Part shown: positions 42,086 to 50,701 of the stretch, one piece after another
How the letters are laid out: each line of letters begins with the position of its first letter
How positions within the stretch are numbered: the first letter of the stretch is position 1
Assembly (NCBI GenBank): GCA_020161935.1
Contig: JAIUNI010000005.1
Coordinates: forward strand, 186,001 to 250,000
DNA length: 64,000 bases
From: Chloroflexota bacterium
GTDB taxonomy: Bacteria > Chloroflexota > Anaerolineae > Aggregatilineales > Phototrophicaceae
Direction of reading: 5' to 3'
Notes under the pieces: model-generated
Seen by the model: the letters and a program-made list of their open reading frames with translations, nothing else
What the model was told of the DNA's origin: nothing
The model's database searches: none
Position numbers and translations under genes: made by a program

Positions 42086-43846
42086 ATGCGTATGAGCCAG
42101 CTTTTCAGCCAGACGTTGCGCGAAGCACCGGGGGATACGGATGTCCCTAGTCACCAACTCTTGCTGCGAGCCGGTTTCATCCGCCCCTTAGCCGCTGGCA
42201 TTTTCAGCTACTTACCCTTAGCCAAGCGGTCGATGCTCAAAATCGAGTCCATCATCCGCGAGGAAATGGATGCAATTGGTGGGCAAGAAATCACGATGCC
42301 GGTTATTCATCCGGCGGATATTTGGCAGGAGTCCGGTCGTTGGTACAAGATCGGTTCGGAAATGGGGCGTTTCAAAGACCGGGCCGACCGTGACATGGTA
42401 CTCGCGATGACCCACGAGGAAATCGTCAGCGATCTTGTGCGTAAAGAAATTCGCTCCTACCGTCAGCTTCCCGCGCTGGTCTACCAAATCCAAACCAAGT
42501 GGCGTGACGAACCGCGTCCTCGTGCTGGCTTGATTCGCGTCCGAGAATTCACGATGAAAGACAGCTACAGCTTGGATGCTGATTGGGAAGGGTTGGATAA
42601 GCAGTACCGCGCCCATTACAGCGCCTACTTCCGCATCTATACCCGCTGCGGCTTGCCCGTTATCGCCGTCAAGTCGGATACCGGCATGATGGGCGGTAAA
42701 GAAGCCCACGAGTTCATGTACCTCACGTCTATCGGCGAAGATACGCTGATGGTCAATGAGGAAAGTGGATACGCCGCGAACCGTGAAGTGGCAACGATTA
42801 AGAAGCCGGTACCCGCAAATGAGGCCGCGCTTCCGCTCGAAAAAATCGCGACACCCAACACAACCACCATCGAGTCATTAGCCAATTTCCTGAATATCCC
42901 GGCCTCACGTACGGCCAAAGCGGTGTTCCAAATCGCAACTTTGAGCGAAGGGGATCAGCAGCGTGAGCAGTTCGTCTTAGCAATTGTTCGTGGGGATATG
43001 GAAGTGAATGAGGTCAAGCTGGCGAACGCTGTTCAGGCGATTGCCCTGCGTCCTGCGCTGCCGGAAGAAATCGCGGTGACTGGCGCTGTCGCGGGTTACG
43101 GCTCGCCGATTGGTGTTAAGAACGCGCTGGTTGTTGTCGATGACCTCATTCCGCAGTCGCCAAACTTGGCCGCGGGGGCGAATGAAGCGGGTTATCACTA
43201 TACCAACGTCAACTATGGTCGCGACTATACCGCATCCGTCGTCGCGGATATTGTTGCAGCCCGTGAAGGCGACCTTGACCCAATTAAAGGCAAACCACTA
43301 AATGCAGTTCGGGGTGTGGAAGTCGGGAACATTTTCAAGCTGGGTACGCGCTACAGCGACAGCTTGAACTGCACCTACTTGGATAAAGATGGCAAAGCCC
43401 AGCCAGTGGTGATGGGTTCATACGGCATCGGTGTCGGTCGCTTGTTAGCGTGTATTGCCGAAGAACACAACGATGATAAAGGGCTGAAGTGGCCGATTTC
43501 GATTGCGCCGTATGCGGTTCATCTGCTCATGCTGCCGGATACTTTTACCACTGAACCCGCCGAACGGCTGTACACTGACTTGCGGAACGCGGGTGTAGAA
43601 GTGCTTTTCGATGACCGTGATGCACGGCTGGGTGTTAAGTTCAATGACGCTGACCTGATTGGCTTACCGCTACGGCTTACCCTGACCAAGAAATCGCTCG
43701 AAAATGGGGGTGCCGAACTCAAACGCCGTGATCGTGACGAGGCAAGTATCGTTCCGCTCGACAAAGCGGTTGACCGTGTGCAGCAAGTCATCGTCGATTT
43801 GTGGTCGGAGCTTAATCAAACCGTTCGGAGCAACGTCACGCTCTAG
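42086..43846 (+). CDS. proS: Prolyl-tRNA synthetase, bacterial type with editing domain
   Basis: 586 residues from the ATG at 42086 (gaagga site at 42071). Class II motifs are TKWRDEPRPRAGLIRVREFTMKDSYS (motif 2 area, split for naming) and GSYGIGVGRLLACIAEEHND (motif 3). The YbaK-like INS domain that clears Ala-tRNA(Pro) spans about 225-400. It charges tRNA(Pro). A second ProRS of the archaeal type lies at 46024, with a CLC gene between. Confidence 0.95.
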   Translation: MRMSQLFSQTLREAPGDTDVPSHQLLLRAGFIRPLAAGIFSYLPLAKRSMLKIESIIREEMDAIGGQEITMPVIHPADIWQESGRWYKIGSEMGRFKDRADRDMVLAMTHEEIVSDLVRKEIRSYRQLPALVYQIQTKWRDEPRPRAGLIRVREFTMKDSYSLDADWEGLDKQYRAHYSAYFRIYTRCGLPVIAVKSDTGMMGGKEAHEFMYLTSIGEDTLMVNEESGYAANREVATIKKPVPANEAALPLEKIATPNTTTIESLANFLNIPASRTAKAVFQIATLSEGDQQREQFVLAIVRGDMEVNEVKLANAVQAIALRPALPEEIAVTGAVAGYGSPIGVKNALVVVDDLIPQSPNLAAGANEAGYHYTNVNYGRDYTASVVADIVAAREGDLDPIKGKPLNAVRGVEVGNIFKLGTRYSDSLNCTYLDKDGKAQPVVMGSYGIGVGRLLACIAEEHNDDKGLKWPISIAPYAVHLLMLPDTFTTEPAERLYTDLRNAGVEVLFDDRDARLGVKFNDADLIGLPLRLTLTKKSLENGGAELKRRDRDEASIVPLDKAVDRVQQVIVDLWSELNQTVRSNVTL

Positions 43847-43861
43847 GTTCAGCAAGCAATT

Positions 43862-43895
43862 CCACCCCGTATGTGACGGTTAACATTCGGGGTGG
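43862..43895 (+). terminator. Hairpin after proS
   Basis: ccaccccg (43862-43869) pairs with cggggtgg (43888-43895). It is followed at once by tatctgctatact, so no U-run; the -10 box of the next unit lies directly downstream. Confidence 0.5.
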
Positions 43896-43899
43896 TATC

Positions 43900-43908
43900 T
43901 GCTATACT
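43900..43908 (+). promoter_or_regulatory. Extended -10 promoter upstream of the CLC gene
   Basis: TGCTATACT (TATACT at 43903-43908), placing the expected transcript start at about 43914-43916, on or beside an ATG at 43915. I looked for a fluoride riboswitch in the 170-base leader and did not see one. Confidence 0.5.
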
Positions 43909-43914
43909 GATTCT

Positions 43915-43992
43915 ATGAGACGCAAACGCGATCACCATCTGATTCTCTCCCTATTTCGGACGTTGTGTCTACCCCGTCCCGGCCCATTTTAG
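43915..43992 (+). CDS. Possible leaderless mini-ORF upstream of CLC
   Basis: 25 codons, MRRKRDHHLILSLFRTLCL followed by PRPGPF and a stop. The ATG coincides with the predicted transcript start of the extended -10 promoter. It may be a leader peptide or chance. Confidence 0.25.
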   Translation: MRRKRDHHLILSLFRTLCLPRPGPF

Positions 43993-44084
43993 ATTCCTCG
44001 AAGTCATCACTGGTTTCAACCTCTATTCCTCGCTAGCCGAGTGAATATGTTTTTGCATCTATTCAACTGAGATTGAGGAACAAA

Positions 44085-45902
44085 ATGTCGTTCATGTCCG
44101 AGGGTCGCCAGACGGGCGCATCCCTATTGAAGTTATCGATCCTTGCTGCATTGATCGGTGCGATTGGCGGGGTCACTGCCGAGTTACTGCACCGCCTCAT
44201 CGGTTTCGTGACCAACCTCGCCTTCTACCAGCGCGTTGGAACCGAAATTGTTAGTCCGCTCGAAAGTCCATTGGGCGCGGGTATTATTCTCATTCCGGCG
44301 CTGGGTGGCCTATTGATCGGTTTGATGGCTCGCTACGGCAGTCCACTCGTACGTGGGCATGGCATCCCCGAAGCGATGGAAGCCGTGCTGACCAAAAGCA
44401 GCCGGATACCGCCTAAAGTTGCCCTCCTTAAACCGATTAGTGCGGCGATCTCCATTGGTTCTGGTCAACCATTCGGTGCGGAAGGGCCGATTATCCAAAC
44501 CGGTGCAGCCATCGGTTCCATACTCGGTCAAGCACTGCATACGACGGCTGCGGAACGGAAAGTGCTGCTGGCCTGTGGCGCGGCGGCTGGCTTGGCGGCG
44601 ACCTTTGGCACGCCACTTGCAGCCATTATCTTCGCGATTGAGCTGCTGCTCTTTGAGTTCCGTGCGCGTTCGTTCATTCCGCTGACCATCGCCAGCTCGA
44701 TTGCGACCGGTATCCACATCGTCTTGTTTGGGGCGGGACCAGTGTTTTTGGTTGGGACTGCTGATTTCGGCAGCCCGATTAATCTGATGTTTTTCCTCGC
44801 GCTGGGGGTGTTGTGCGGCCTCCTAGCTACCGGACTTACACGGATGCTGTATATCATCGAGGATGGGTTTCACCGCCTCAAAGTGAATACCTATTTATGG
44901 CCTGCCCTCGGCGGATTGTTCGTTGGCGTGGTCGGTTATATCGTGCCGATGTACATCTATCCTAACGTCGATGTTTTCGGCCCGGGCTACGAAGTGATTG
45001 GTGGCATTCTGAATAACCACTTTGCCATCGGTTTTCTGCTCGTGCTGTTGTTTAGTAAAGCGGCGGTATGGCTCGTCTCGTTGGGGTCAGGTACTTCCGG
45101 CGGTGTGCTTGCGCCCGTATTCATGATCGGTGCGGCGTTTGGGGCGATCTTCGGTCTGGTCATGAAGCAGCTTTTTCCCGGTATGGATGCCGCGCCGGTT
45201 GCTTTTGCGATGGCTGGGATGGCGGCAGTGTTTGGCAGCTCGACGCGGGCGACGTTCGCTTCGATTGTGTTCGCCTTCGAAATGACCCAGAACTACCATG
45301 CGATTTTACCTGTCATGTTAGCGAGTGTCATCGCGGATGCCGTCGTCAATGCCTTGATGACCAGCAGTATCTTAACCGAGCAGTTGCAGCGTAAAGGGGT
45401 TCTGGTACACCACGAGTACGAAGCGGATGTACTCGATATGATCCCCGTCCGTTCCGTGATGACCAAAGATGTAGTGACAGTTCCACAAACCATGACCGTT
45501 GGTCAGTTGATTGAACGGATTAATCTCCACGACCCCCGTTTAACCCGCCATCAAGCCTTGTTGATTGTTGACGAACAGGAACACCTCAAAGGGTTAATTA
45601 CCCGCCATGACCTGCTCGCTGCTGCTCGTGTTGAAGGGTTGGATAATACGGTCCTCGAAGCCGGTTCGACGGACTTGATTGTTGCGTATCCCGATGAAAC
45701 GGTGCGTCAGGCGCTCATTCGGATGATGCACAGTAATATCGGGCGCTTGCCTGTGGTCAATCAGCAAGAACCAACCAAAATCGTTGGCTATCTCTCACGC
45801 AGCAACATCATGTCCGCTTATCTCCAGCGGGTACGCGAAGAAGCCCATGTGGAAAAAGGTTGGCTGCCTTACCTGAGCCGCAAGTCACGCGGGTCGTCGT
45901 AG
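44085..45902 (+). CDS. CLC-type chloride channel/antiporter with two CBS domains
   Basis: 605 residues from the ATG at 44085. The selectivity signature GHGIPE (91-96) has His where E. coli ClcA has the central Ser. The gating glutamate is Glu133 in GAEGP, and GSGTSGGVLAP marks the third conserved loop. At the site of the internal proton glutamate of ClcA (the second Glu of IIEEM) this protein has IELL, that is Leu187, so coupling to protons is uncertain. Two CBS domains (about 455-575) would bind adenine nucleotides on the cytoplasmic side. It is located between two proS genes. Confidence 0.92.
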   Translation: MSFMSEGRQTGASLLKLSILAALIGAIGGVTAELLHRLIGFVTNLAFYQRVGTEIVSPLESPLGAGIILIPALGGLLIGLMARYGSPLVRGHGIPEAMEAVLTKSSRIPPKVALLKPISAAISIGSGQPFGAEGPIIQTGAAIGSILGQALHTTAAERKVLLACGAAAGLAATFGTPLAAIIFAIELLLFEFRARSFIPLTIASSIATGIHIVLFGAGPVFLVGTADFGSPINLMFFLALGVLCGLLATGLTRMLYIIEDGFHRLKVNTYLWPALGGLFVGVVGYIVPMYIYPNVDVFGPGYEVIGGILNNHFAIGFLLVLLFSKAAVWLVSLGSGTSGGVLAPVFMIGAAFGAIFGLVMKQLFPGMDAAPVAFAMAGMAAVFGSSTRATFASIVFAFEMTQNYHAILPVMLASVIADAVVNALMTSSILTEQLQRKGVLVHHEYEADVLDMIPVRSVMTKDVVTVPQTMTVGQLIERINLHDPRLTRHQALLIVDEQEHLKGLITRHDLLAAARVEGLDNTVLEAGSTDLIVAYPDETVRQALIRMMHSNIGRLPVVNQQEPTKIVGYLSRSNIMSAYLQRVREEAHVEKGWLPYLSRKSRGSS

Positions 45903-46023
45903 AACGAATCTCTCCCGCGACCCGCGTGACCAAGTTAGCCAACGCGGGTCGCCAAATTCAGGCACTTCTCCGCTATAATAGGCTGTTGTTGCCTGAATAC
46001 AGTTTATAAAAGGATAGCGACCG

Positions 46024-47466
46024 ATGGCACAGCAGGCTGTTACGCCGCAATCAGTAGATTTTAGCAAGTGGTATAACGAGATTGTTTATAAGGCCGATTT
46101 GTGCGAATTGTCGCCCGTGCGCGGCTGCCTTATCATCAAACCTTATGGTTACGAGTTGTGGGAAGCTGTGAAGAGTGGGCTGGATCGCCGCTTTAAAGCG
46201 ACCGGACACCAGAATGCCTACTTCCCACTTTTTATCCCGGAGAGCTTCCTCAAGCGCGAAGCCCAGCATGTCGAAGGCTTTAGCCCCGAATTGGCGGTCG
46301 TAACCATCGCGGGCGGGAAGGAACTGGAAGAGCCGCTGGTCGTTCGTCCAACTTCCGAAACGATTATTATGGACTCGTTCAAGAATTGGATTCAGTCCTA
46401 CCGCGATCTGCCGCTGCTCATTAACCAATGGGCGAACGTGGTACGCTGGGAAATGCGGACGCGCCCTTTCCTCCGCACCACCGAATTTTTGTGGCAAGAA
46501 GGGCATACCGCCCATGCGACCGCCGATGAGGCCGAAGCGGAAACCATGCAAATGCTGGACGTTTATGCGGACTTCGCCATTACTGATGCCGCGATTCCGG
46601 TGATTAAGGGGCGTAAGACCGAGCGCGAAAAGTTTGCTGGCGCTGCCCATACCTACACCATTGAAGCTATGATGGGCGATAAGAAGGCGCTGCAATCCGG
46701 CACAAGCCACAACTTGGGGCAGAACTTCGCCAAGGCGTTTGAGATCAAGTTCCTTGACCAGAACAACGAATCGCAGCACCCGTGGACGACCTCTTGGGGT
46801 TTAAGTACCCGCATGATCGGTGCGATTGTGATGGCGCATGGCGACGATAAAGGCTTGCGCCTGCCGCCGAAGGTCGCTCCTATTCAGGTTGTCTTGGTTC
46901 CCATCTTCAAGAATGACGATGAAAAAGCCCCGGTCATGGAAGCAGTCGCTCGCCTGTCGAAAGAACTGCTCGATGCAAACATCCGCATTCATGTGGATAA
47001 GCGCGAAGGGATGTCACCGGGTTTCAAGTACAACGACTGGGAAATGCGCGGCGTTCCCGTGCGTATGGAAATCGGCCCCAAAGATGTTCAGAACAACACC
47101 GTTGCCCTCGCGCGGCGGGATGTTCCCGGCAAAGAAGGGAAGCAGTTTGTGCCACAGGCTGGCCTCGCGAACGTGGTTCAGGAACTGCTTAAGACCATTC
47201 AAGCGAATATGCTCCAGCAGGCCACCGAGTTCCGCGACGCGAATATCAAGGATGTTTCCCGCTACGACGAACTTAAAACTCTGATGGACGAGGGCGGTTG
47301 GGCGCGTGTGTGGTGGGCAGGCTCAGGCGATGACGAAGGACGTATTAAGGACGAGACAGGCGCGACGGTGCGCTGTATTCCGTTCGAGCAGCCCGGCGGT
47401 TCGGGAACGTGTTTCTACACCGGGAAACCTGCCGATACGATTGCGCTGTTTGCTAAGGCTTATTAA
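46024..47466 (+). CDS. proS: Prolyl-tRNA synthetase, archaeal/eukaryotic type
   Basis: 480 residues, without the INS editing insertion. The class II core has RPTSETIIMDSFKNWI, WEMRTRPFLRTTEFLWQEGH and GLSTRMIGAIVMAHGDDKGL. The extra C-terminal domain ends in Tyr (IALFAKAY), as in archaeal-type ProRS. It charges tRNA(Pro) and differs deeply from the bacterial-type enzyme encoded at 42086. Two classes in one genome give redundancy, possibly under a different stress or inhibitor. The -10 box at 45974 (TATAAT) suggests its own promoter. Confidence 0.95.
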   Translation: MAQQAVTPQSVDFSKWYNEIVYKADLCELSPVRGCLIIKPYGYELWEAVKSGLDRRFKATGHQNAYFPLFIPESFLKREAQHVEGFSPELAVVTIAGGKELEEPLVVRPTSETIIMDSFKNWIQSYRDLPLLINQWANVVRWEMRTRPFLRTTEFLWQEGHTAHATADEAEAETMQMLDVYADFAITDAAIPVIKGRKTEREKFAGAAHTYTIEAMMGDKKALQSGTSHNLGQNFAKAFEIKFLDQNNESQHPWTTSWGLSTRMIGAIVMAHGDDKGLRLPPKVAPIQVVLVPIFKNDDEKAPVMEAVARLSKELLDANIRIHVDKREGMSPGFKYNDWEMRGVPVRMEIGPKDVQNNTVALARRDVPGKEGKQFVPQAGLANVVQELLKTIQANMLQQATEFRDANIKDVSRYDELKTLMDEGGWARVWWAGSGDDEGRIKDETGATVRCIPFEQPGGSGTCFYTGKPADTIALFAKAY

Positions 47467-47534
47467 GACTGCTTCGTTTTAATCCTTCTACATTGTTTGA
47501 TGTAACATATTCACCTTGAATATAGTCTGTAGTT

Positions 47535-47560
47535 AAAGAGGCGCAACTTCGCGCCTCTTT
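47535..47560 (+). terminator. Rho-independent terminator
   Basis: aaagaggcgc (47535-47544) pairs with gcgcctcttt (47551-47560), loop aacttc. It closes the archaeal-type proS. Confidence 0.75.
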
Positions 47561-47630
47561 GACTTCACAATCTTCTGTAATTCTAATGCTTCATGTACGA
47601 TTTGATTACACAGCCTTAACAACATCGTGA

Positions 47631-47937
47631 TATAATGCTCAATTATGGAAACGTTTCACAATCACCCCTTTGTCGTTAATTCCATAATTTGTCTGAATGT
47701 TATAGATCGGCTGTGAATGGGTAGAGCATATCCACAAAGGATGTAGTAGATTCAATAACGCATGAGATTTCAGCGTGGGATTTAGCTACTTTAACCGTTG
47801 TGGAGGTTATACACGTTTGCTAAATTGGGATAGAAAACTATTTTTATTATGGGTAGTTTGGGTTTTAGTGGGATGCAAAATAAATAGTGCTCCTCGAACT
47901 ACCACCGTTCTCATATGATCCGGTGGTAATGCGTTTT
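47631..47937 (+). ncRNA. Candidate small RNA or long leader before the NYN gene
   Basis: TATAAT at 47631-47636 is followed 11 bases later by the perfect palindrome gaaacgtttc (47648-47657), which resembles a LacI-family operator. About 250 bases on, taccaccg (47900-47907) pairs with cggtggta (47921-47928), followed by atgcgttttta. The interval has no ORF. It could be a ~290-base RNA with its own terminator, or the leader of the NYN gene at 47953 with an attenuator. Confidence 0.35.
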
Positions 47938-47952
47938 TAGGATTGAGAAGAG

Positions 47953-50091
47953 ATGGCCGCTTATTTAATTGTTGATGTTGATGATTTACTCCAGCGTTTT
48001 ACGAGCAAAGGGATTTCGCTCGATTTGCAAGAGCTGGCTGTTGGGCTGCGCGGTGGTGCGGCGCTTGCGGCTGGTTTATTTAGCGCGGACAGCCTAAAGG
48101 CGGTCGCGGTTGCAAATTGGGGCGCACACGGTTCGACAGGGACGAACTTCCAGCGGATCTTTCGTTCGGCTGGCTACGATGTGTTTGATATGCCCCGCCG
48201 CGAAACATTGGCGGATGCGCTGATCGTTCACTATTTCTCGTTCGACCCTGAACCGGTTGACGAACTCATTCTGGCGACGACCAACCCTGACCTTGTGCCG
48301 TTGGTGCGCCGTGTCAAGACGACCCGCAACGCTCGCATCCGCATCTGGGGGGCTGAAAACATTCTCGCGGGAACCGAACTCGCGAATCAGGTCATTTTCC
48401 AGCCGCTGGAATCGCTGCCGGGTATTCAAACCAAGAATGTCGCGGTTTATATCGACTTTGAGAATATCGCCATTAGCCTGAATGAACAAGGTTTTGTCGT
48501 CAATCTCGATCACCTCATTGACCGTTTTGTGATGCAAGCTAAAGCTCATGGGCAAGTCGTCAGTATGGCGGCTTATGCACCGTGGGGGCAGCGTGGCAGC
48601 TTACCGCCGCTGGTGGATAACACCGGACGCGAAATTGCCGATGACGCGCCCAGCCGGTTGATGCTGGCGAACATCGATCCTGTATTCAACCTCCCCGGTA
48701 AAAACAGCGCGGATATGCGTATCGCCCGTGACGTGATTACTGACGGTGGACAAAAGAATGCCGCCGACGTGTTCATCATGGCATCTGGCGACCGCGACTT
48801 TAACCAAGTGTTGAACTCGCTGCGTGCTGCGAACAAGACGGTGATTGTCTGGGGTGTACGTGGCAGCACCAGCCGTCAGCTTGAAAACAATCCCGGCATT
48901 ACGGTTGAGTACATCGAAGATTTCACGAACCTTCAAACACACCAATCCTTGAGCGTCGCCGCCGTGAATGATGGGGCGGATGTCGCGTTGTTTACGCCTT
49001 CGCAGTGGTCGAGTGTCATTATCCAGTTCGACCGTTTGGCGACCGTGATGGGAACCGAAGTGATGTCGGTTCACCAATTAGTCGAGCAGCTTCAAGGGGT
49101 CGGTGCGGTGATTTCGCGCCCGCGTGGCGAGGACTTGGTTTCTCAAGCCATGTCACTTGGCATCTTGAAGGCTATCTCGGCGAATGGGATGATCTCGCTG
49201 AATCCCGGCCATCCGATTGTCGAAAAGACACGTCTGATCCGTGATCGGGTTGTCGTGCGTGTTATGAACACGCTGGGTGTCCGTGGTTGGGAATATGTCA
49301 ACTACGGCTTCTTGCTCAAGGGCTTGGCGATGGATCGCGACTTGGATCGTCCCGGTTGTAACGTGAGCGACCAATGGCGCAGCGAGTGGATTGACTGCCT
49401 TGTACGTGAACAAATCCTTGTCCGTGAACTGCTGCCACATCGGCATAACCCTGAAGACTTGGTTCCGGTTATCAAACTGCAACCGGATGTCATCCTGCCC
49501 GCGATGCACACGCTCCCAATGGATGAGGACATGGAGGAGCAGGAAGCGCCCAATTGGGCGGGTATCTCGCTGAGTGACCTCGATACGCTGAACCCTGAAA
49601 CGGCGGATATGGTGCGCCGCGTGATCGTGAGCGTTGAGCAGTTTACGAGCTTCCGCAACTTTACATGGTGTCCACTCGGCAGCCTCCACAAGCGGCTGCG
49701 GGTGTTCGATACGGGCATGTCGTTCCAGAAGTCGGTGGAATACCTGAAAGAAAATGACGCGGCGACCGTAGGCGAGTACAGTAACCCGCAGAGCGATTTC
49801 CTGACCAAAGGGATTTCGCTGCATATGAACTCGGAAATCTGCCGGAACATTTTGAACCAGCGTGATATTTTCTTACGGCTGCTGCTGATGATGTACGAAC
49901 GGAATATCCCGATTTCAGAAGCGAACCTTAAAACGGCTGACCCGAACTCCAATTGGGATGCGGACTTCTGGTTCTCACTCATGGAAACCGAGAACATCTT
50001 GAACGCGGTTCCCGGTCGGGCAGGGCAGTACAGCCTTTTCCGAACGCACCACACCGTCAACCTCGTCGCCGAGGCTGCAAAGACCAAATAA
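47953..50091 (+). CDS. NYN (PIN-like) domain protein, putative RNase
   Basis: 712 residues. Residues about 160-325 are a complete NYN/LabA-type domain with NVAVYIDFENIA, NSADMRIARDV and the hallmark FIMASGDRDFNQVL, all acids of the metal site. The N-terminal 150 residues look like a second, worn NYN copy (YLIVDVDDLL at the start, ADALIVHYF and ATTNPDLVPLVRRVK), with the acids partly lost. After 350 the protein is helical with possible winged-helix segments. NYN proteins cut RNA in tRNA or rRNA turnover. It is located upstream of rpsO-pnp, genes of RNA metabolism. Confidence 0.85.
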   Translation: MAAYLIVDVDDLLQRFTSKGISLDLQELAVGLRGGAALAAGLFSADSLKAVAVANWGAHGSTGTNFQRIFRSAGYDVFDMPRRETLADALIVHYFSFDPEPVDELILATTNPDLVPLVRRVKTTRNARIRIWGAENILAGTELANQVIFQPLESLPGIQTKNVAVYIDFENIAISLNEQGFVVNLDHLIDRFVMQAKAHGQVVSMAAYAPWGQRGSLPPLVDNTGREIADDAPSRLMLANIDPVFNLPGKNSADMRIARDVITDGGQKNAADVFIMASGDRDFNQVLNSLRAANKTVIVWGVRGSTSRQLENNPGITVEYIEDFTNLQTHQSLSVAAVNDGADVALFTPSQWSSVIIQFDRLATVMGTEVMSVHQLVEQLQGVGAVISRPRGEDLVSQAMSLGILKAISANGMISLNPGHPIVEKTRLIRDRVVVRVMNTLGVRGWEYVNYGFLLKGLAMDRDLDRPGCNVSDQWRSEWIDCLVREQILVRELLPHRHNPEDLVPVIKLQPDVILPAMHTLPMDEDMEEQEAPNWAGISLSDLDTLNPETADMVRRVIVSVEQFTSFRNFTWCPLGSLHKRLRVFDTGMSFQKSVEYLKENDAATVGEYSNPQSDFLTKGISLHMNSEICRNILNQRDIFLRLLLMMYERNIPISEANLKTADPNSNWDADFWFSLMETENILNAVPGRAGQYSLFRTHHTVNLVAEAAKTK

Positions 50092-50109
50092 GCGCATGAT
50101 CGTTGATCC

Positions 50110-50134
50110 AAAGGTGGCGAGAGCCACTTTTTTG
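50110..50134 (+). terminator. Rho-independent terminator
   Basis: aaaggtggc (50110-50118), loop gaga, then gccac followed by six T. Confidence 0.75.
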
Positions 50135-50163
50135 TTTACAGGTTAGCCCCCAATTCTTGAGGA

Positions 50164-50192
50164 TTGTCGCCTAATATTGGCTCTGCTATAAT
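50164..50192 (+). promoter_or_regulatory. Promoter of rpsO-pnp
   Basis: TTGTCG (50164-50169), 17 bases, then extended -10 TGCTATAAT (TATAAT at 50187-50192). A leader of about 70 bases precedes rpsO. Confidence 0.65.
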
Positions 50193-50265
50193 GCCTTACA
50201 TCGGAATTAGACCATTGGGCTAACTGTCCAGCCTATTTGGTGACTATGTAAGGACGGGAACAGAC

Positions 50266-50535
50266 ATGGCTCTCGAAAAAGAAGCAAAATCGCTGCTCAT
50301 TCAGGATTACTCGCGGCACGAAAAAGATACCGGTTCGCCGGAAGTCCAAATCGCGCTCTTGAGCAATCGTATCAACTATTTGACGGAACACCTGCGTACG
50401 CATATTCATGATGAACATTCGCGTCGTGGTCTGCTCAAATTGGTCGGTCAACGCCGCCGTCATCTGCGGTATCTTAGCAAGACAAAGCCTGATGCTTATC
50501 GCGAAATTATTGCCAAGCTGGGGCTGCGTCGTTAA
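50266..50535 (+). CDS. rpsO: 30S ribosomal protein S15
   Basis: 89 residues, exactly the family length. [21 protein letters not shown] and the end [20 protein letters not shown] identify S15, which binds 16S rRNA and nucleates the platform. pnp follows, the widely conserved rpsO-pnp order. Confidence 0.98.
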   Translation: MALEKEAKSLLIQDYSRHEKDTGSPEVQIALLSNRINYLTEHLRTHIHDEHSRRGLLKLVGQRRRHLRYLSKTKPDAYREIIAKLGLRR

Positions 50536-50568
50536 CCTGTTCGAGGTTCAACCCAATATGCCAAGCCT

Positions 50569-50594
50569 AGGATGCTCTGCTGGGGCATCCTTTT
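50569..50594 (+). terminator. Hairpin between rpsO and pnp
   Basis: aggatgc (50569-50575) pairs with gcatcct (50585-50591), followed by tttcg. As in E. coli, a hairpin here could be a partial terminator or an RNase processing site. Confidence 0.5.
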
Positions 50595-50701
50595 CGATTA
50601 TGCCTGACAGAGCAGGTATTGGAACGTGGAGCTAAACCTGAGGTTTTTAGCTGCATTTTCCAGTTCCTGGCTGCCGGGCTTTTGTTTTTAAGGAGCAAAA
50701 A

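Noticed and set aside
43909-44084. Fluoride riboswitch before the CLC gene
   Set aside because: The conserved words of the crcB motif are absent, and the CLC filter residues are not those of the fluoride-specific CLC(F) group.
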